The notes under the pieces are model-generated. The model was not told the origin of the DNA. It was given only the letters and a program-made list of their open reading frames with translations, and did not search any database. Shown here piece by piece: positions 38,041 through 49,465 of a stretch of 64,000 nucleotides of DNA. The stretch is from Trichoplusia ni (Eukaryota > Arthropoda > Insecta > Lepidoptera > Noctuidae): the NCBI RefSeq assembly GCF_003590095.1, contig NC_039481.1, positions 7,378,001-7,442,000 on the forward strand, read 5' to 3'. Numbering within the stretch: position 1 is the first letter of the stretch; each line of letters begins with the position of its first letter. The position numbers and the translations under genes are program-made.

Positions 38041-38480
38041 CAATATTTTACTCTAAAGTGACATTTTCCCGCGCTCCGTCGTGACTGCTGGCGGGAAACG
38101 TCAAATTATGGATGCGTTCAGAAACGACGCGGCCGACCAGAACATGACGAATTATGAGCGCTCTCGAAAGCCGGTCCCGTAATTATTGTGGACAAGGCAC
38201 TTTTTGCCTCTGACAAATAGTAAGAGCGTGGAATGACTGCGGAGCTTTGTGCCGCTGCTAATGACACTGGAGGAGCGGGCTCTAATATTAACTATTTCTT
38301 TTGTGCGAGGACCGGGCGTGGTTGTGATGCGTTCGCGTCTCGCCCGGGATGGGACAACGACCTCCCCTTTATTTGTTACATTACTTGAGCGTTAATATGA
38401 ATCGAATGGACGCGACTGATGGGCTCAAATTTCCTTGGCCCGCCCGGCGGCTTTCTGCTGTCACGCGAACCACTTTTTGA
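38041..38480. promoter_or_regulatory. Long GC-balanced block, candidate conserved enhancer
   Basis: About 440 bp of near-balanced composition with many CpG (GACGCGGCCGACC, GAGGACCGGGCGTGG, CGCCCGGCGGC) and stop codons in all frames, so it is non-coding. It is the longest such block in the gene-poor stretch. Confidence 0.3.
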
Positions 38481-40744
38481 TGGATATAAAATTATTTATG
38501 GTCAGTTTTAAAATGTGAGTAGGTAAATTATACAGATTTTTCGGGGTTTATACTGAATTTAACTTATTTTTGATATCTGCTTAGCGCAGATTTTTTTATG
38601 AAACATTCAAAAGTTACGAAAACAAGTTCCCAAAATGACCTTCTGGTAACAACCAGTCTTGACTACACTTCTAAATAATTCAACGTATAAATTGTGAGAA
38701 ACTCCTCGATTACGTTCGTACTTATGTATTTCACTGGGTAAACAAATTACATGTTTTATAACATCATCTGTCTCGAGGAAAGAGTTTCTTAGAGTTTTGA
38801 TTGATGCCATTCAAAGTGGTTCAGTTCGTGAGACTTGATGCGTAAAATGAGTAACAACAACCGGCCGGTTGTTGGCTTTACAACGAAGAATAGAAAGATA
38901 ACCGCTCCATTCCGAGCCGAAACATTTTATTCGAACGGACTTCATAAAATAACCGAATATCTTTCGACACCCGACGTAATTCTATAATCAAGTTTGATTT
39001 TCCACGAATTTTGCCGACGGTGCAATATGAGAAGCTGTATCGGTGGTCTCAATGCTGCAACCGCCGTTTATTTGTAACTCTTTGGTAATAACTTCACGGA
39101 GACAATTGCACGTGTTGACGTTCTTGCAATACTAAAGAAAAAAGCAGAAACATAATACTAAACTATTTCACTTGATGAAACAATTGAATACTAAAATCGG
39201 TTGAATACAATCTCAAAAGCCCTGACTTAAAATAAAATTGAGTTGGAGCGTTCATACAGACATCAGAAACGATTCCATTGTTATTGGTGTGTGTAATGAG
39301 ATTTCATATGATGTACGATTGTAGTCCTAGTTGCTGCTACACTGGCCCACTAGATACGGTCGATATCGACGCGCGACGCATCACTTGCACCGCCAATTGA
39401 TCTTACACTGTAAACAACGCGAGGTAAGCTATAAAACAACTCGCTGAGCCTGAGCGCTAGCGCCGTGGGTCCCGACCATAAATCTGGTTTGTTGCTACCC
39501 GACTATTTTTAGACCTCATTCTTTTAACAGGCTGCCACCATAGCAACAACATGATACAATTTACTGATGCAACCTTATCTGTCTAGCCCGGCCCTCTGGT
39601 TCCACGTATTCTTAAGGTTAAATTATTAAAATGCGTCTTAAACATTCAGAATTAGAAGACCGCTTGATTCGAAAGGTTGTAATACGCCTATTATAAAACA
39701 AAAATCCTTAATTGACACTGATTCTAAACCGTTAAAATTGTTGCCAGCCGGTGCGGTATCGTTTAAAGTCTCGAAAAAAAAAAATGCTAATGCCATTTTT
39801 CAATATTGGAATAGGTCTTCGAATTTTTGTCCGCTTTGTCCGAGAGCTTCACTTCATTCGAAATACGAAGCGTTATTTATTAATCCGTTTTAAAATATGA
39901 ATGGTTCGATCAATTTATGAGTGGAAAAACATGTCTAATTACGATAGTCGTAATTATTACATTGATTTGGCTGACCATCGCGTAGGCATATTATAAATCA
40001 AATAATCACTATGTTCTGCAACCAGAAATCAATAAACTCAACATGGAATTCTTGAAACCTGTTTGAAGCGTGAACACAATAACGCGTTTGACGTAATATA
40101 TCCTATCATCAATGACTGTTGGATGTTTGACCACACTATTCATAAAAACTCTTCGAGAATCTTTAAGTTGAAACTGGAAAATAACTTAAATCATATTGCG
40201 TCATAATTCGAAACTTGGTTACAGTATCTTAACGTCTTCTAAATGAAACATTTTGATTCTGTGGGGTCTGTCTAAGTCCCCAAAGATCAGGGTGGCCAGG
40301 GTACCTGAATTGTCTAACGAGCGTTCATCTGGAAACGTTTTGGCCACATCAAATTAACATTTTATTTTATTTTGTCTTTTTTGACCTATTATTATCCAGG
40401 TATAATTTTAATATTTGATGATCTGCCTGTCGGAGGCATTTCAGTTTACCTTCCACCTAATTGTAATATTTACGAATATTGCTAGTTAGATGGCTTTCGA
40501 ACGTTAAATTCTCAGTGACTTTCAAAAGACTCTTGATAGCAACCAAATAAAAAAAAACATTACATCATCACATCCGGAGGTCCGGGCTTTAGAAACAGAA
40601 AAGGAAAATACATTTAATAATACTCATAAACAAGCATTGAACACATAAACTACACTCAGTGTGAATGTGTTCAGTGTTGATGAATATCTTAATTTTTATT
40701 ATTTCTATCTCAATGGCAGGAGCCTAAAACCAACGTCGGTGTAG
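38481..40744. other. Intergenic, no gene seen
   Basis: AT-rich with a moderately CpG-rich patch at 39355-39600. The open frame 38607-38810 has no motif. Confidence 0.35.
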
Positions 40745-40745
40745 G

Positions 40746-40786
40746 AGCGAGATGGCAGATAACATAGCCTATAGCGCCATCTCGCT
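40746..40786 (-). repeat. Dispersed hairpin element, copy 4
   Basis: The arms AGCGAGATGGC (40746-40756) and GCCATCTCGCT (40776-40786) are perfect reverse complements with a 19-nt loop, the same loop length as the copy at 30722. The family consensus GAGATGGCGCTATA reads on the - strand here. Confidence 0.75.
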
Positions 40787-40789
40787 TCA

Positions 40790-42935
40790 AAAACCGGAGC
40801 AAAATTACTTTAAGACGTGGTGATAGGCGCTCATAGAATGTTAAGAAATATGTAAATGTATTCATATTAGAGATAATTTGAATGATTGGTTAGCAACTGG
40901 CGCCACTGCCGATCAAACCGGCTCAGATGTTATTGTAAATCTTTTTAATTGTATTCTTAATATTTATGATATGGCCGCTTTAGTGAAATATATCGGTCAA
41001 ATTTGAGTTATATTTTAGATAAATATATAGTAAAATATACTTAAGTAGTGTTGATTGGGTGGCTAGAAGTTATACTTAAAGTAAAGCTACATAAAAGTCA
41101 TTGGGTAGATAAGAATCAGGAACAAAGAAAAGAAAACTTGTTACCACTAGAGCTCGCACATATCCCTACATTCCTCACTTATACTTATTAAACGAATCAA
41201 CTCCAAACAAGTAAATAGTAATAGTGATCTCCGCTACCGATCCGATCTCTCTCTCTCTTTCTATCTCTGTCATTGTCTAGGGGTCATTTATTTTTAATTC
41301 ATGGCATAGCAGTAGAGCCGATGTCATTTATTACTCTTCTTATTTTCCTATCCAAGTCAAAATCAAATTCCAATTGCGAACCCAAGGCACATAAAATAAA
41401 CTGAAAATTAAAACCAAATCAAAAAGGTTCCTCCTTTTTGATATTTTTGCAACAGGTAACACTGTCAAAGATCTAGGTATTTTACGGCTCGTAAAAACTT
41501 TGTTTTATAGCTACATGTAGTTAATAATATTATAATTCTGTTACGTGAGTTAGGAGTTTGCAATACATGACCTACAGGCTGTCCGACTGACCTAGTAACA
41601 AGAGCTAACGTCTAACGTTCACCTTGACATTGTGGCCTATAGCTACCTAATAATGTCAAAACAGAAATACATGTCATAAATAATATAAAAGATCACGTCT
41701 TAAAATACTGTTGGAGGTGTGCGAGGGAGATGCGGCTCTACATTGTTTTTTGCGCCGTCCTGCTTACACAATTGAGTGTTTGATTGAGAAAATATAATTG
41801 CTCCATCAGAAGGTTTGGAAAAAATATTTTATGATCGCGTTAAAAGGAAGATGATGCAGTAAGTTGAAATCTCGTGTGATGTCATTTACCATTACTTACA
41901 CTTTTTACTGATAAATAAAGTTTCCTAATTCAATACCGATAATTAGTTAAATTAAAGATAATTAGGTAGATGTCCAATATTTTTTTTAAATATTCCGTCA
42001 CTTTTTTACCTAAGATTTTCCGACAAACAGCTTACGCACATAGGAACAATTTTGTTTATTTGCCTGTTATTTTTCTTCGAATTCTGATCATAAATCACAA
42101 GCATTGCCAATATCACACAATAAGCTGTAATAATGTATTTTAGGCACCTATTAACAAGATGCTAAAAAGGAGAAAGTTAACAAAACAAAACTTTGATGTT
42201 CGAAAACGCCAGCAATCAAACTCACTTCCAATAAAACCAATAAATAATCTCGTCTATTCTTCTCTACATTTTCCCTAAACAATTTGATAGTTCTACCGTA
42301 TAAAATCACCATAATATTTGCGTAATGATGAGATTTCGAGGAAATCCCCGTATTTACATAGATGAGAAAACTCACCAAAATACTATACCTACTATGATGA
42401 CAATGAGTCCAAGGTCTGTCAAATCGATAACTATTCATAAGATCCGATTACATAATATAATACGGACAAAGCAAAACCAGTGATAGTTTAGAAAAACAGC
42501 TTAGAATATATGAAAAAGTGCTCTATCAACTTAAGAAACATGTTGACTGGAGCATTTTAACAATTAAATCAATGTGACATCTATCCACAAGTATGTGGGT
42601 CTTGTGTGTATCTTTCAAGGAATCTTCAAAAGAATAGAAGATTTGAGAACAAACTTCAAATTCAATTTTTACTACTAAATTAAATCATTATTGTATGTCA
42701 TTAATCAATATTCGAGACGTGTAAGGTAATGCAACTTAACACTAGCTTTTCTTCGTCGTAGACGATCGAATAGAGGTAAATATATGCTGCGGTAACACTC
42801 TCATATACATGTACGGTAAATGCAAGGTACAGCCTGGTGACAGACGGACAGACAGACATCGGAGCCTTAGTAATGTGGTTCTATTTTTACCATAAATAAT
42901 TTTTTGGATTTTAAGATATAACTGGTGTTTTCAGC
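40790..42935. other. Intergenic, no gene seen
   Basis: AT-rich. A short CT-rich tract lies at 41247-41272. The open frame 42151-42438 (- strand) has no domain. Confidence 0.35.
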
Positions 42936-43035
42936 ACCTTTACTATCATCATCATTATCCTGCTCTTATCCCAATTATTATTTGGGGTCGGCGCAACATG
43001 TCTTCTTCCATGCCTTTCTATCTGTCTGATAACAC
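42936..43035. repeat. Lepidopteran interspersed repeat fragment (TTTGGGGTCGGCGCAACATG)
   Basis: CATCATCATTATCCTGCTCT followed by ATCCCAATTATTATTTGGGG and TCGGCGCAACATGTCTTCTT. The word order, including the ATCATC-rich end, is a recurrent lepidopteran repeat, probably a LINE 3' region. Class not certain. Confidence 0.6.
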
Positions 43036-43703
43036 ACAAGAAACACTCTTTACAGCCATATCGTCTTTTACGCAATCCATCCATCGTTTCCTTTTTCCTT
43101 TTATTTTTACTATAAAAACCGAGAATATATAACACCAGCTACTATACCACACGTGAAGAATATATTGTTCCATTTCTATTAGTTCATCATTCTCGAATTA
43201 TAATAGAAAATAGACGTTATCAACTTTTATATTCTGAAGTCGGATAATGGCAATCAGATTGTGGTAACAAGATGACTCATTCTGTTTTACGACGAGTTAT
43301 TAAATTGTGGTTTAAGTCATGTGTTCGTCGGTAATATAGCTTGTATGTGGGTTAACATTAGTTCCTGACCACAAAATATTAGACTACTAATCACCAGAGT
43401 CTATAAATTGACGATCTGTCTCCTGATGGCATTTAAAACTGCAGTAAAGGATGAAACTTAAGAATCCGGCTTAAAACTAAAGAGCAATCGATCTGTATTT
43501 GTATCTGCTAATATCTAATTGAAAATACGAGAGGACAAAAGTACAATATAGGCCTGCCTGTTAATTTGTCCTCTTCTTCTGTTTCTGAAGCTTTATTAAC
43601 ACTCTCAGGCTCACCGGTTTCAGGCCCTTCAAAGTGAAGGACATTACTAAAAATAGTTTCGTATAGTGACCATGCATTGATCACAAAGTTTGAATATTTG
43701 TGG
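43036..43703. other. Intergenic, no feature seen
   Basis: AT-rich sequence between two repeat fragments. The open frame at 43508-43744 (- strand) runs partly over the LINE remnant. Confidence 0.35.
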
Positions 43704-43745
43704 TGACCCACTGCTGGGCAAATGCCTCGCTCTCCTTTTTCCATT
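43700..43745 (-). mobile_element. Short LINE 3' remnant (GEAFAQQW-type)
   Basis: On the - strand, GAGGCATTTGCCCAGCAGTG encodes EAFAQQW, the same C-terminal word as at 27053-27246. Only about 45 bp are recognisable. Confidence 0.5.
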
Positions 43746-45390
43746 TATATTCCTAAGCTAAGAGTATCCCATTCCTTCGTGTAAAACCCGAGCTCATCAC
43801 GCCTTCTACGCCTTGCCCTAATAAGCGGTATTTTGCTTTAAAACTTAAAGCATATTCTATACTATATCCCAATAAATATTAATATTATTCATAATGTCCG
43901 TTTCTATAACACAAGTCATAACGTAGTAATCATAGGTACCTACATCTTGGACTAATTTCCATATACACTGGCCTGAAACAACAACAAGTTCGGCTATTAT
44001 TCAAGGAGGTTTGTTTTCCACGATTCTCGATGAAGTCACGGCCATAACTTCGATCATGTACTTGTACTACACACAAACAACTTTTTGCCCTCCCACACTA
44101 CTGCTGATCTTAAATCGATTCGTTCGAAATTCAACACAATTCAGTTGTGTTAAAAACTATTTTGGGTTCTTTTGAGGGATTCGAATACTCATCAGGTACC
44201 TACCCCACATTAAGGTGAACTAATCAATGTACGCTTCAAAATACAATTGAAGTAATAAAGAACTGCGAATATGAACCTAAGTGCTACGACATAAAGGCGA
44301 AATGGTACACAAAATAATAGAGCAGTCGAATATAGTTAGAATACCACAAAAGTAACAATAAAGCGTGTATAAGTTATCAACAATACTGCTTCAACTCATT
44401 AAGCCTTATTAAGTTTGACAGAGTGGCAGAGACCAGGAGAAGTAAAGTTATACCGGAACTTCTGAACCAAATTAAGACAAAGATAAGAAATATAGGTTCA
44501 AAAGACAGATCAGATAAGATTAAAAGAAAAGGGAAACAATAGTGATTTTACTTATCAAAGATTGAAGGAATGGAATAACGCGATGAAATGGTGAATATTG
44601 ACGGAAATGTTTCGTAATTTACAAGGGGAAATCGATTCAGAAAGATAATAGCAATTTCTGGACAAATTTTCATGACATTTCTGCTCTCTTGGGATGGCTC
44701 ATGACTGTTACAGGGTAAAAAGACCCGAACGCTTCATTCTTTGTGTTAATCTGACGGGGAGATCCACGGGAAGACAGGATGGCGATGCAAACTACCGCCA
44801 TATTTCACAAAGCACTAGAAATGTCCAAAGTACATTCGGTACTGCCTTCGATTTCCCGGGAAATTTACCTCACTGTTATTTTTGACGAACAAATATGAAT
44901 ACTGCAGCATCATCATATGTGACAAGATTTACTAAGTCACGTCACTCCACAAAGTACAAACTACTTAAACTGACTCATCAAGTTAAAATTGTTTACAATC
45001 AAAAACAAGTACAGTTAACATTAAACGTAGGAGGTATCTGACTCGCGGATATTGTTCAAAACGGTATTTCATAATATCAGTTTTGTCTCATATAGTCACA
45101 TGAAATCTTATCTAATACTCGGATGCTATCCCTTTCCTAGATCACACTGGCCATAACCGGTCACACTAGTAATAAAACAAAGATCCTTAAATAATGAAAC
45201 TCAGTTCCATCACTCTCTTTCTGTTTTGCCTGCAAAGCAAACATCAAGTCGAGGCCCGAACCCCGCAATAGGTGCCCTTAGCGAACCTTGCTAATGTAGT
45301 TGGCTTTTACCTATATGGCTGAAGATTTGGGCTCGGCGATAAGTCCGATGAAACAGACAAATCCTGCGGGCTAACGGCAGAAACCACATC
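43746..45390. other. Intergenic, no gene seen
   Basis: AT-rich sequence without exon-like frames. The open frame 44694-44885 is unsupported. Confidence 0.35.
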
Positions 45391-45665
45391 ATCATCCTAT
45401 CCTTTTCCCAACTATGTTGAGGTCGGCTTCCAGTCCAACCGGATGCTTCACAAAGAACGACTGCCTATCTGAACTCCGTCACCCAGTTCCGTCACCCAGC
45501 ACCTTGGCAACACGATACCCCTCTGCTTGTCAGACTTTTTAACTTCTGACTAACCGTAACTACTGTCAAAATAACAGCGGCACAAGCAATTCAATGTGCT
45601 TTCCGAAACACGGTGGAACTCTAACGAGTTACATAGATGGTCACCCATCCACGGACGGATGGTGA
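45391..45665. repeat. Lepidopteran interspersed repeat (GTCGGCTTCCAGTCCAACCG)
   Basis: Contains CCCAACTATGTTGAGGTCGG, CTTCCAGTCCAACCGGATGC, CGACTGCCTATCTGA, a CACCCAGTTCCGTCACCCAG duplication, TTCTGACTAACCGTAAC and CCGAAACACGGTGG in the order usual for a widespread lepidopteran repeat. I know the pattern but cannot assign a class with confidence. No open frame. Confidence 0.65.
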
Positions 45666-45892
45666 CCGATCAAATCGTGCAGTTGTTGGAAATCTAATAG
45701 GAATAAACGTATGAAATACATAAATCGTCAACAGTTACGACGGCGTCAAGTTATTGATCGTACTAATATTTGCAACAATATCGGGCGCTACAAGTATTCG
45801 CACTTTACATTTATCATTAGAATACAGCGGTGTAACATTATTATTTATTGGAAAACTAGAGGCCTACCACGACTCTTATAGAAGTTGTGACG

Positions 45893-45990
45893 TTGTGAAA
45901 GAGAGATGGCGCTATATGCCGTGTATTTCGCTGTCTCGTTTGTACAGATGCAGTGGTACTGGTTTAGGAGGTGGTGGTATACCCCTGGGG
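45893..45990 (+). repeat. Dispersed hairpin element, copy 5
   Basis: TTGTGAAAGAGAGATGGCGC, then TATATGCCGTGTAT and CGCTGTCTCG. The loop word ATGCCGTGTA is shared with the copy at 30722. The 3' flank GGAGGTGGTGGT is shared with the copy at 51564, so the repeat is longer than the hairpin. Confidence 0.65.
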
Positions 45991-46586
45991 CCTCGGCGCT
46001 TGCTCTGAAAAGCCGGAAGGTTACGCTGCGTCATTGTTCGACTAGGAAGCAGGTAGTTACTGTTTTTGGTGTAGATAACTCATAGTTTAGAAGGGATTTT
46101 ACGGCCCAAAATATATATATGAAAAGTCTTTTGCGAAAAGATTAGGAATAGGAATGTTTTTATAGGGTAGGCAATATTTAGGTTGGATTTTTAAGGTGCA
46201 ATATTAAGTACCTACTAGACAAAGTTCATCTCTACTTGGAACACGTTGGTCAACCTTTTTTTGTTTCAAGTCTGACCCTCATGGTCTTCTACAAGCATTG
46301 TTTAAAGCACAAGCTGGGTACCAAAGCTTTTCCGTAATTACTTTCTAGTTCATGAACACAATTTAAATGCAATCGCCACTGGAGTGTTCATGACGAGTCA
46401 TTTTTTTAAATGGCTTCCAAAAAGACTTACGCAATGTTAACCGCCATCTAATTTTATGCTTGAAGTTCGTGTGAAATCGTTTCCGATTAGACGTGAAATG
46501 TCCATCACACGAACTCACAAACATGAAGAGAAAAGCTATATATTAAAAAGAAATCAGTGAGTTTGTATTGTTCATTTCAATTTCAG
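45991..46586. other. Intergenic, no feature seen
   Basis: AT-rich DNA leading to the acceptor-like TTTCAATTTCAG at 46575-46586. Confidence 0.35.
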
Positions 46587-46857
46587 ATAAAATCAGGCAC
46601 TACGGTACAAGATGCATCGCGATGAACACTGAATGGTTAATTTTCACTCTTCTGCTTCAAGCCCCCGGTGTAATAACAAAGAGTTCCATTAAAAAAAACC
46701 GTAATGGCTTCTTAAACATTAAGCAGGTACAAAGGCTTTTACAGTCTGTTAAACAAAATAGTACATTCGACGTTTGCATACTGTCGGGTAATTATCCGGA
46801 GTATTGTTACACACAATGCCGGGGTTATTTATTATTTCAATTTCACAATATATTGTT
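46587..46857 (+). CDS. Possible first coding exon of a secreted or membrane protein (unrecognised)
   Basis: A pyrimidine-rich acceptor ending in AG at 46585-46586 is followed by a short leader and ATG at 46622. The frame starts MNTEWLIFTLLLQAPGVI, a good signal peptide: charged start, hydrophobic core and small residues before a basic, Asn-rich part. Residues 54-70 or so hold three cysteines (CILSGNYPEYCYTQC). The frame meets TGA at 46859, but a GTGAGG donor at 46858 could bypass it. A possible next exon is 46989-47052. I recognise no family. Base composition is ordinary for the region, so this could be chance. Confidence 0.27.
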
Positions 46858-46988
46858 GTGAGGAAAACAATGTAGGTACCTCGTACCGAGGCCCGTACAG
46901 CCGTACTGTTAGGCCTGGCGACTTTCTACGAACTAGACTTATTGCCCCGCTGTTGTTGTGATATCAAACGTATAGTCATCATCGTCAG

Positions 46989-47052
46989 TGCGTGCCACCG
47001 GGCATTTGTCATGTTGATGGAGGCAAGGCAATTAGAAACATCACTACATTGG
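46989..47052 (+). CDS. Possible small second exon after the signal-peptide exon
   Basis: Bounded by CATCATCGTCAG (acceptor, ends 46988) and GGGTAATA (donor at 47053). It is open in two frames, one giving CVPPGICHVDGGKAIRNITT with two cysteines and an N-glycosylation-type NIT. The phase demanded by the donor at 46858 would select the other frame, which weakens the case. Confidence 0.15.
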
Positions 47053-47395
47053 GTAATAAAGAAAGATTTTTTGTGACCCGTACATTTACTTTTTATATTT
47101 TGTTTGATTTAATTATAGCTGTAATTACTACTGAGTTACGGCTCAATTATCTCAGTGTAAAATTAAGTACTCGTAAAATGACTAGCTGCCAGCTTTACGC
47201 AACATTTAGCGAACAATTAGTATATTTTAACTAAAATCTATCTTCAATACTATTTGCACTTGAACTTCTAGAACATGATTTATTGCTAATTTATTTATGT
47301 CAACTAACAGTCTAAATTCGACGTATCCATTAAAGTTAACGAGAGTTATAACATCCTTTGTTTAGGCTCCAACATTCAAAACTGCATACAAGAGA
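47053..47395. other. Intergenic or intronic, no feature seen
   Basis: AT-rich. The open frame 46992-47234 continues here without a domain. Confidence 0.35.
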
Positions 47396-47680
47396 ATCCT
47401 GAAAGTCCATTACGAGAGCGGCTTTACTTTACCCACGCGTACGACGAATACGACGATTGTAGCCGCGATAATAATGTTTACGAGTAGGTACCGCGCTGGC
47501 ACTCAACAGTTACGTCCATATTCCCATCAGCACAATAATATTGGAGCATTGTGCGCGTTCGGCGGCGAGGGCGCAGAGAAAGCGCCGGCCGCAACAATGC
47601 GCGCGTGTAGATGAGCTAGATAGCACCCGCGAACTTTGAACCGCGTTTTATAACTCCTCCATACAAGTCTCGCGGTGTAC
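47396..47680. promoter_or_regulatory. GC-rich island, candidate regulatory element
   Basis: CpG-rich core at 47545-47610 (GTTCGGCGGCGAGGGCGCAG, AAAGCGCCGGCCGC), preceded by balanced sequence. No coding frame. Confidence 0.28.
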
Positions 47681-49340
47681 GAGCAAGGAAAGTCGACCCA
47701 TTCCGGTTCTCAAATCGGTACAGATTTTACGGTGTTTATCAGCGTTATTACGCTTTACTTTCCAATGGTATTGGGTGCAATCGTCATGCGGGCATCGTTC
47801 CACTGTTACCTACTGCAAGAAACAATAGGCTATTTTGAAACTTAAATGCGTTTGTGTAACTAGTTTTTTTTCAGAAGCAGTATCAAGGAGGTTTTGCTCT
47901 ACGAGTTTTTCGAAGGTCAAATGTACAGAACCGGCCAGTTACCGGTACAAATTAGGATCCTTATTGAGATATGAGCTTATCAACCTTCCATATTCAGGGG
48001 GTAGACGGCCATCTTTATGATATTATCTTCAAATTTAAATACCCTGTACTCAGACCAACTAACAACAGCAAACTATATTCTCATATCTAATCTTCAGAGC
48101 AGTTGCCTACCCCCTGAGGATACCGGAACATGTAAATTCAGACGATAAATGAGTAATAAATACCACATAGTACGTCAATAACCTTGAATAAACTAAGAAG
48201 CCTGCCGGCGTTGTAAGCAACGGACTTCCTTCATAAATAACCAATTTCCAGCAATTCAGTGTTATTTAACGAAATAAAATAGAAATTGTCAATATTGCGA
48301 TACTGTTAGTACATGTACCTGAGAATCAACAGAGGGAAAATGAAAGTTAATTGTAATGAGGGGCCTACATCCTGCGCACACACACTACTGTCATTGCACT
48401 GTTTGTATTACGATTGTGAATACATAGAAGGCATAATTCCCAGAAAGTAGGTACTATAGGTAAAAGAAAGGCCGTGTTAAAATTGTATCCCTAACTTTGG
48501 TATTTGTTTTCGATATTCAATGCGGGTGTGATGTTTGTTTCGTTGTTTTTTCTCCGCAACTAGATAACTTCGTAAGCGGTGAAGGGTGGGCAATCCGGGA
48601 TGTTGCCTATTAATTTATTTTCGACCTAAAATGTTGCTTAGCAGACTAATTAAAAGAAATAATCTCTGATTGGACTAATTGGCATAAAAATAAGGCATTT
48701 ATTTGAAAGTTCGCCGAATTACAGTTTTATTTTTATTTTGCTCTTCACTATTTGTTAGCAACTCGTTGTAAACATTTTTTATTCCTCCAAGTAAAAAAGC
48801 TAACCCAAATTATAAAAGATACAATCAGGTTGCGTGTGTCATAATAATAAATGCTGAACATCTTTTATTCACTATCTTAACGGCATCGAGAGATTTTTTA
48901 CACCATCATATCATAATTTAAAAAACAGCTACCCTTCTAGCGAAACGCTTGCGTAATAGAAGTTGCGTAAGAGGAACGTCAAATTTCAAAATTGGAATTG
49001 AACATAATATGATGGTAAAACGACCCGATCGATCCGTATACACACGGATCTTAACACGTCAAAGCCCAAAATGACCGCATTGACTACGTACGTCTACGCA
49101 TGTAGAGTTTATAATATTACTGCGGCCTAAGATTGTACGTGAACAAATGAACAATAGTGAAGCAAGTCCCTTTATGCGGTATACATCTAAAGTAATTACT
49201 ATCAACAGGTCTGCGAAACAGACTTGCAGAACAGACAGGTTGAAGATGTTCGTCTTTGTAATTGCATTAGAGGTAACAGATCAAATAACCAAAGTTCAAT
49301 CTTCTAAAAGCATTGTAAGGTACAAGAGGTAGTGAAACCA
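47681..49340. other. Intergenic, no gene seen
   Basis: AT-rich. An 11-bp inverted pair, TCAGGGGGTAG (47994-48004) and CTACCCCCTGA (48107-48117), is present, without a recognisable element around it. Confidence 0.35.
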
Positions 49341-49465
49341 TAGAGTGAGTAGCGGAGGTGAACGACTGGGCCCGCCATTACGGCAACCGCATCATTACAG
49401 CACTCTGCCGCCGCGGCCCCGCGCATGCGCCCCTGCCCCCGCGCCGACAGCCTTTCATAACGTTT
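49341..49465. promoter_or_regulatory. Short GC-rich island
   Basis: A very GC-rich patch (GCCGCCGCGGCCCCGCGCAT, CCCCTGCCCCCGCGCCGAC) surrounded by AT-rich DNA. The overlapping open frame 49358-49549 has no domain. Confidence 0.28.

Noticed and set aside
42151..42438. 95-codon open frame on the - strand
   Set aside because: No recognised motif. AT-rich background and no splice or promoter support.
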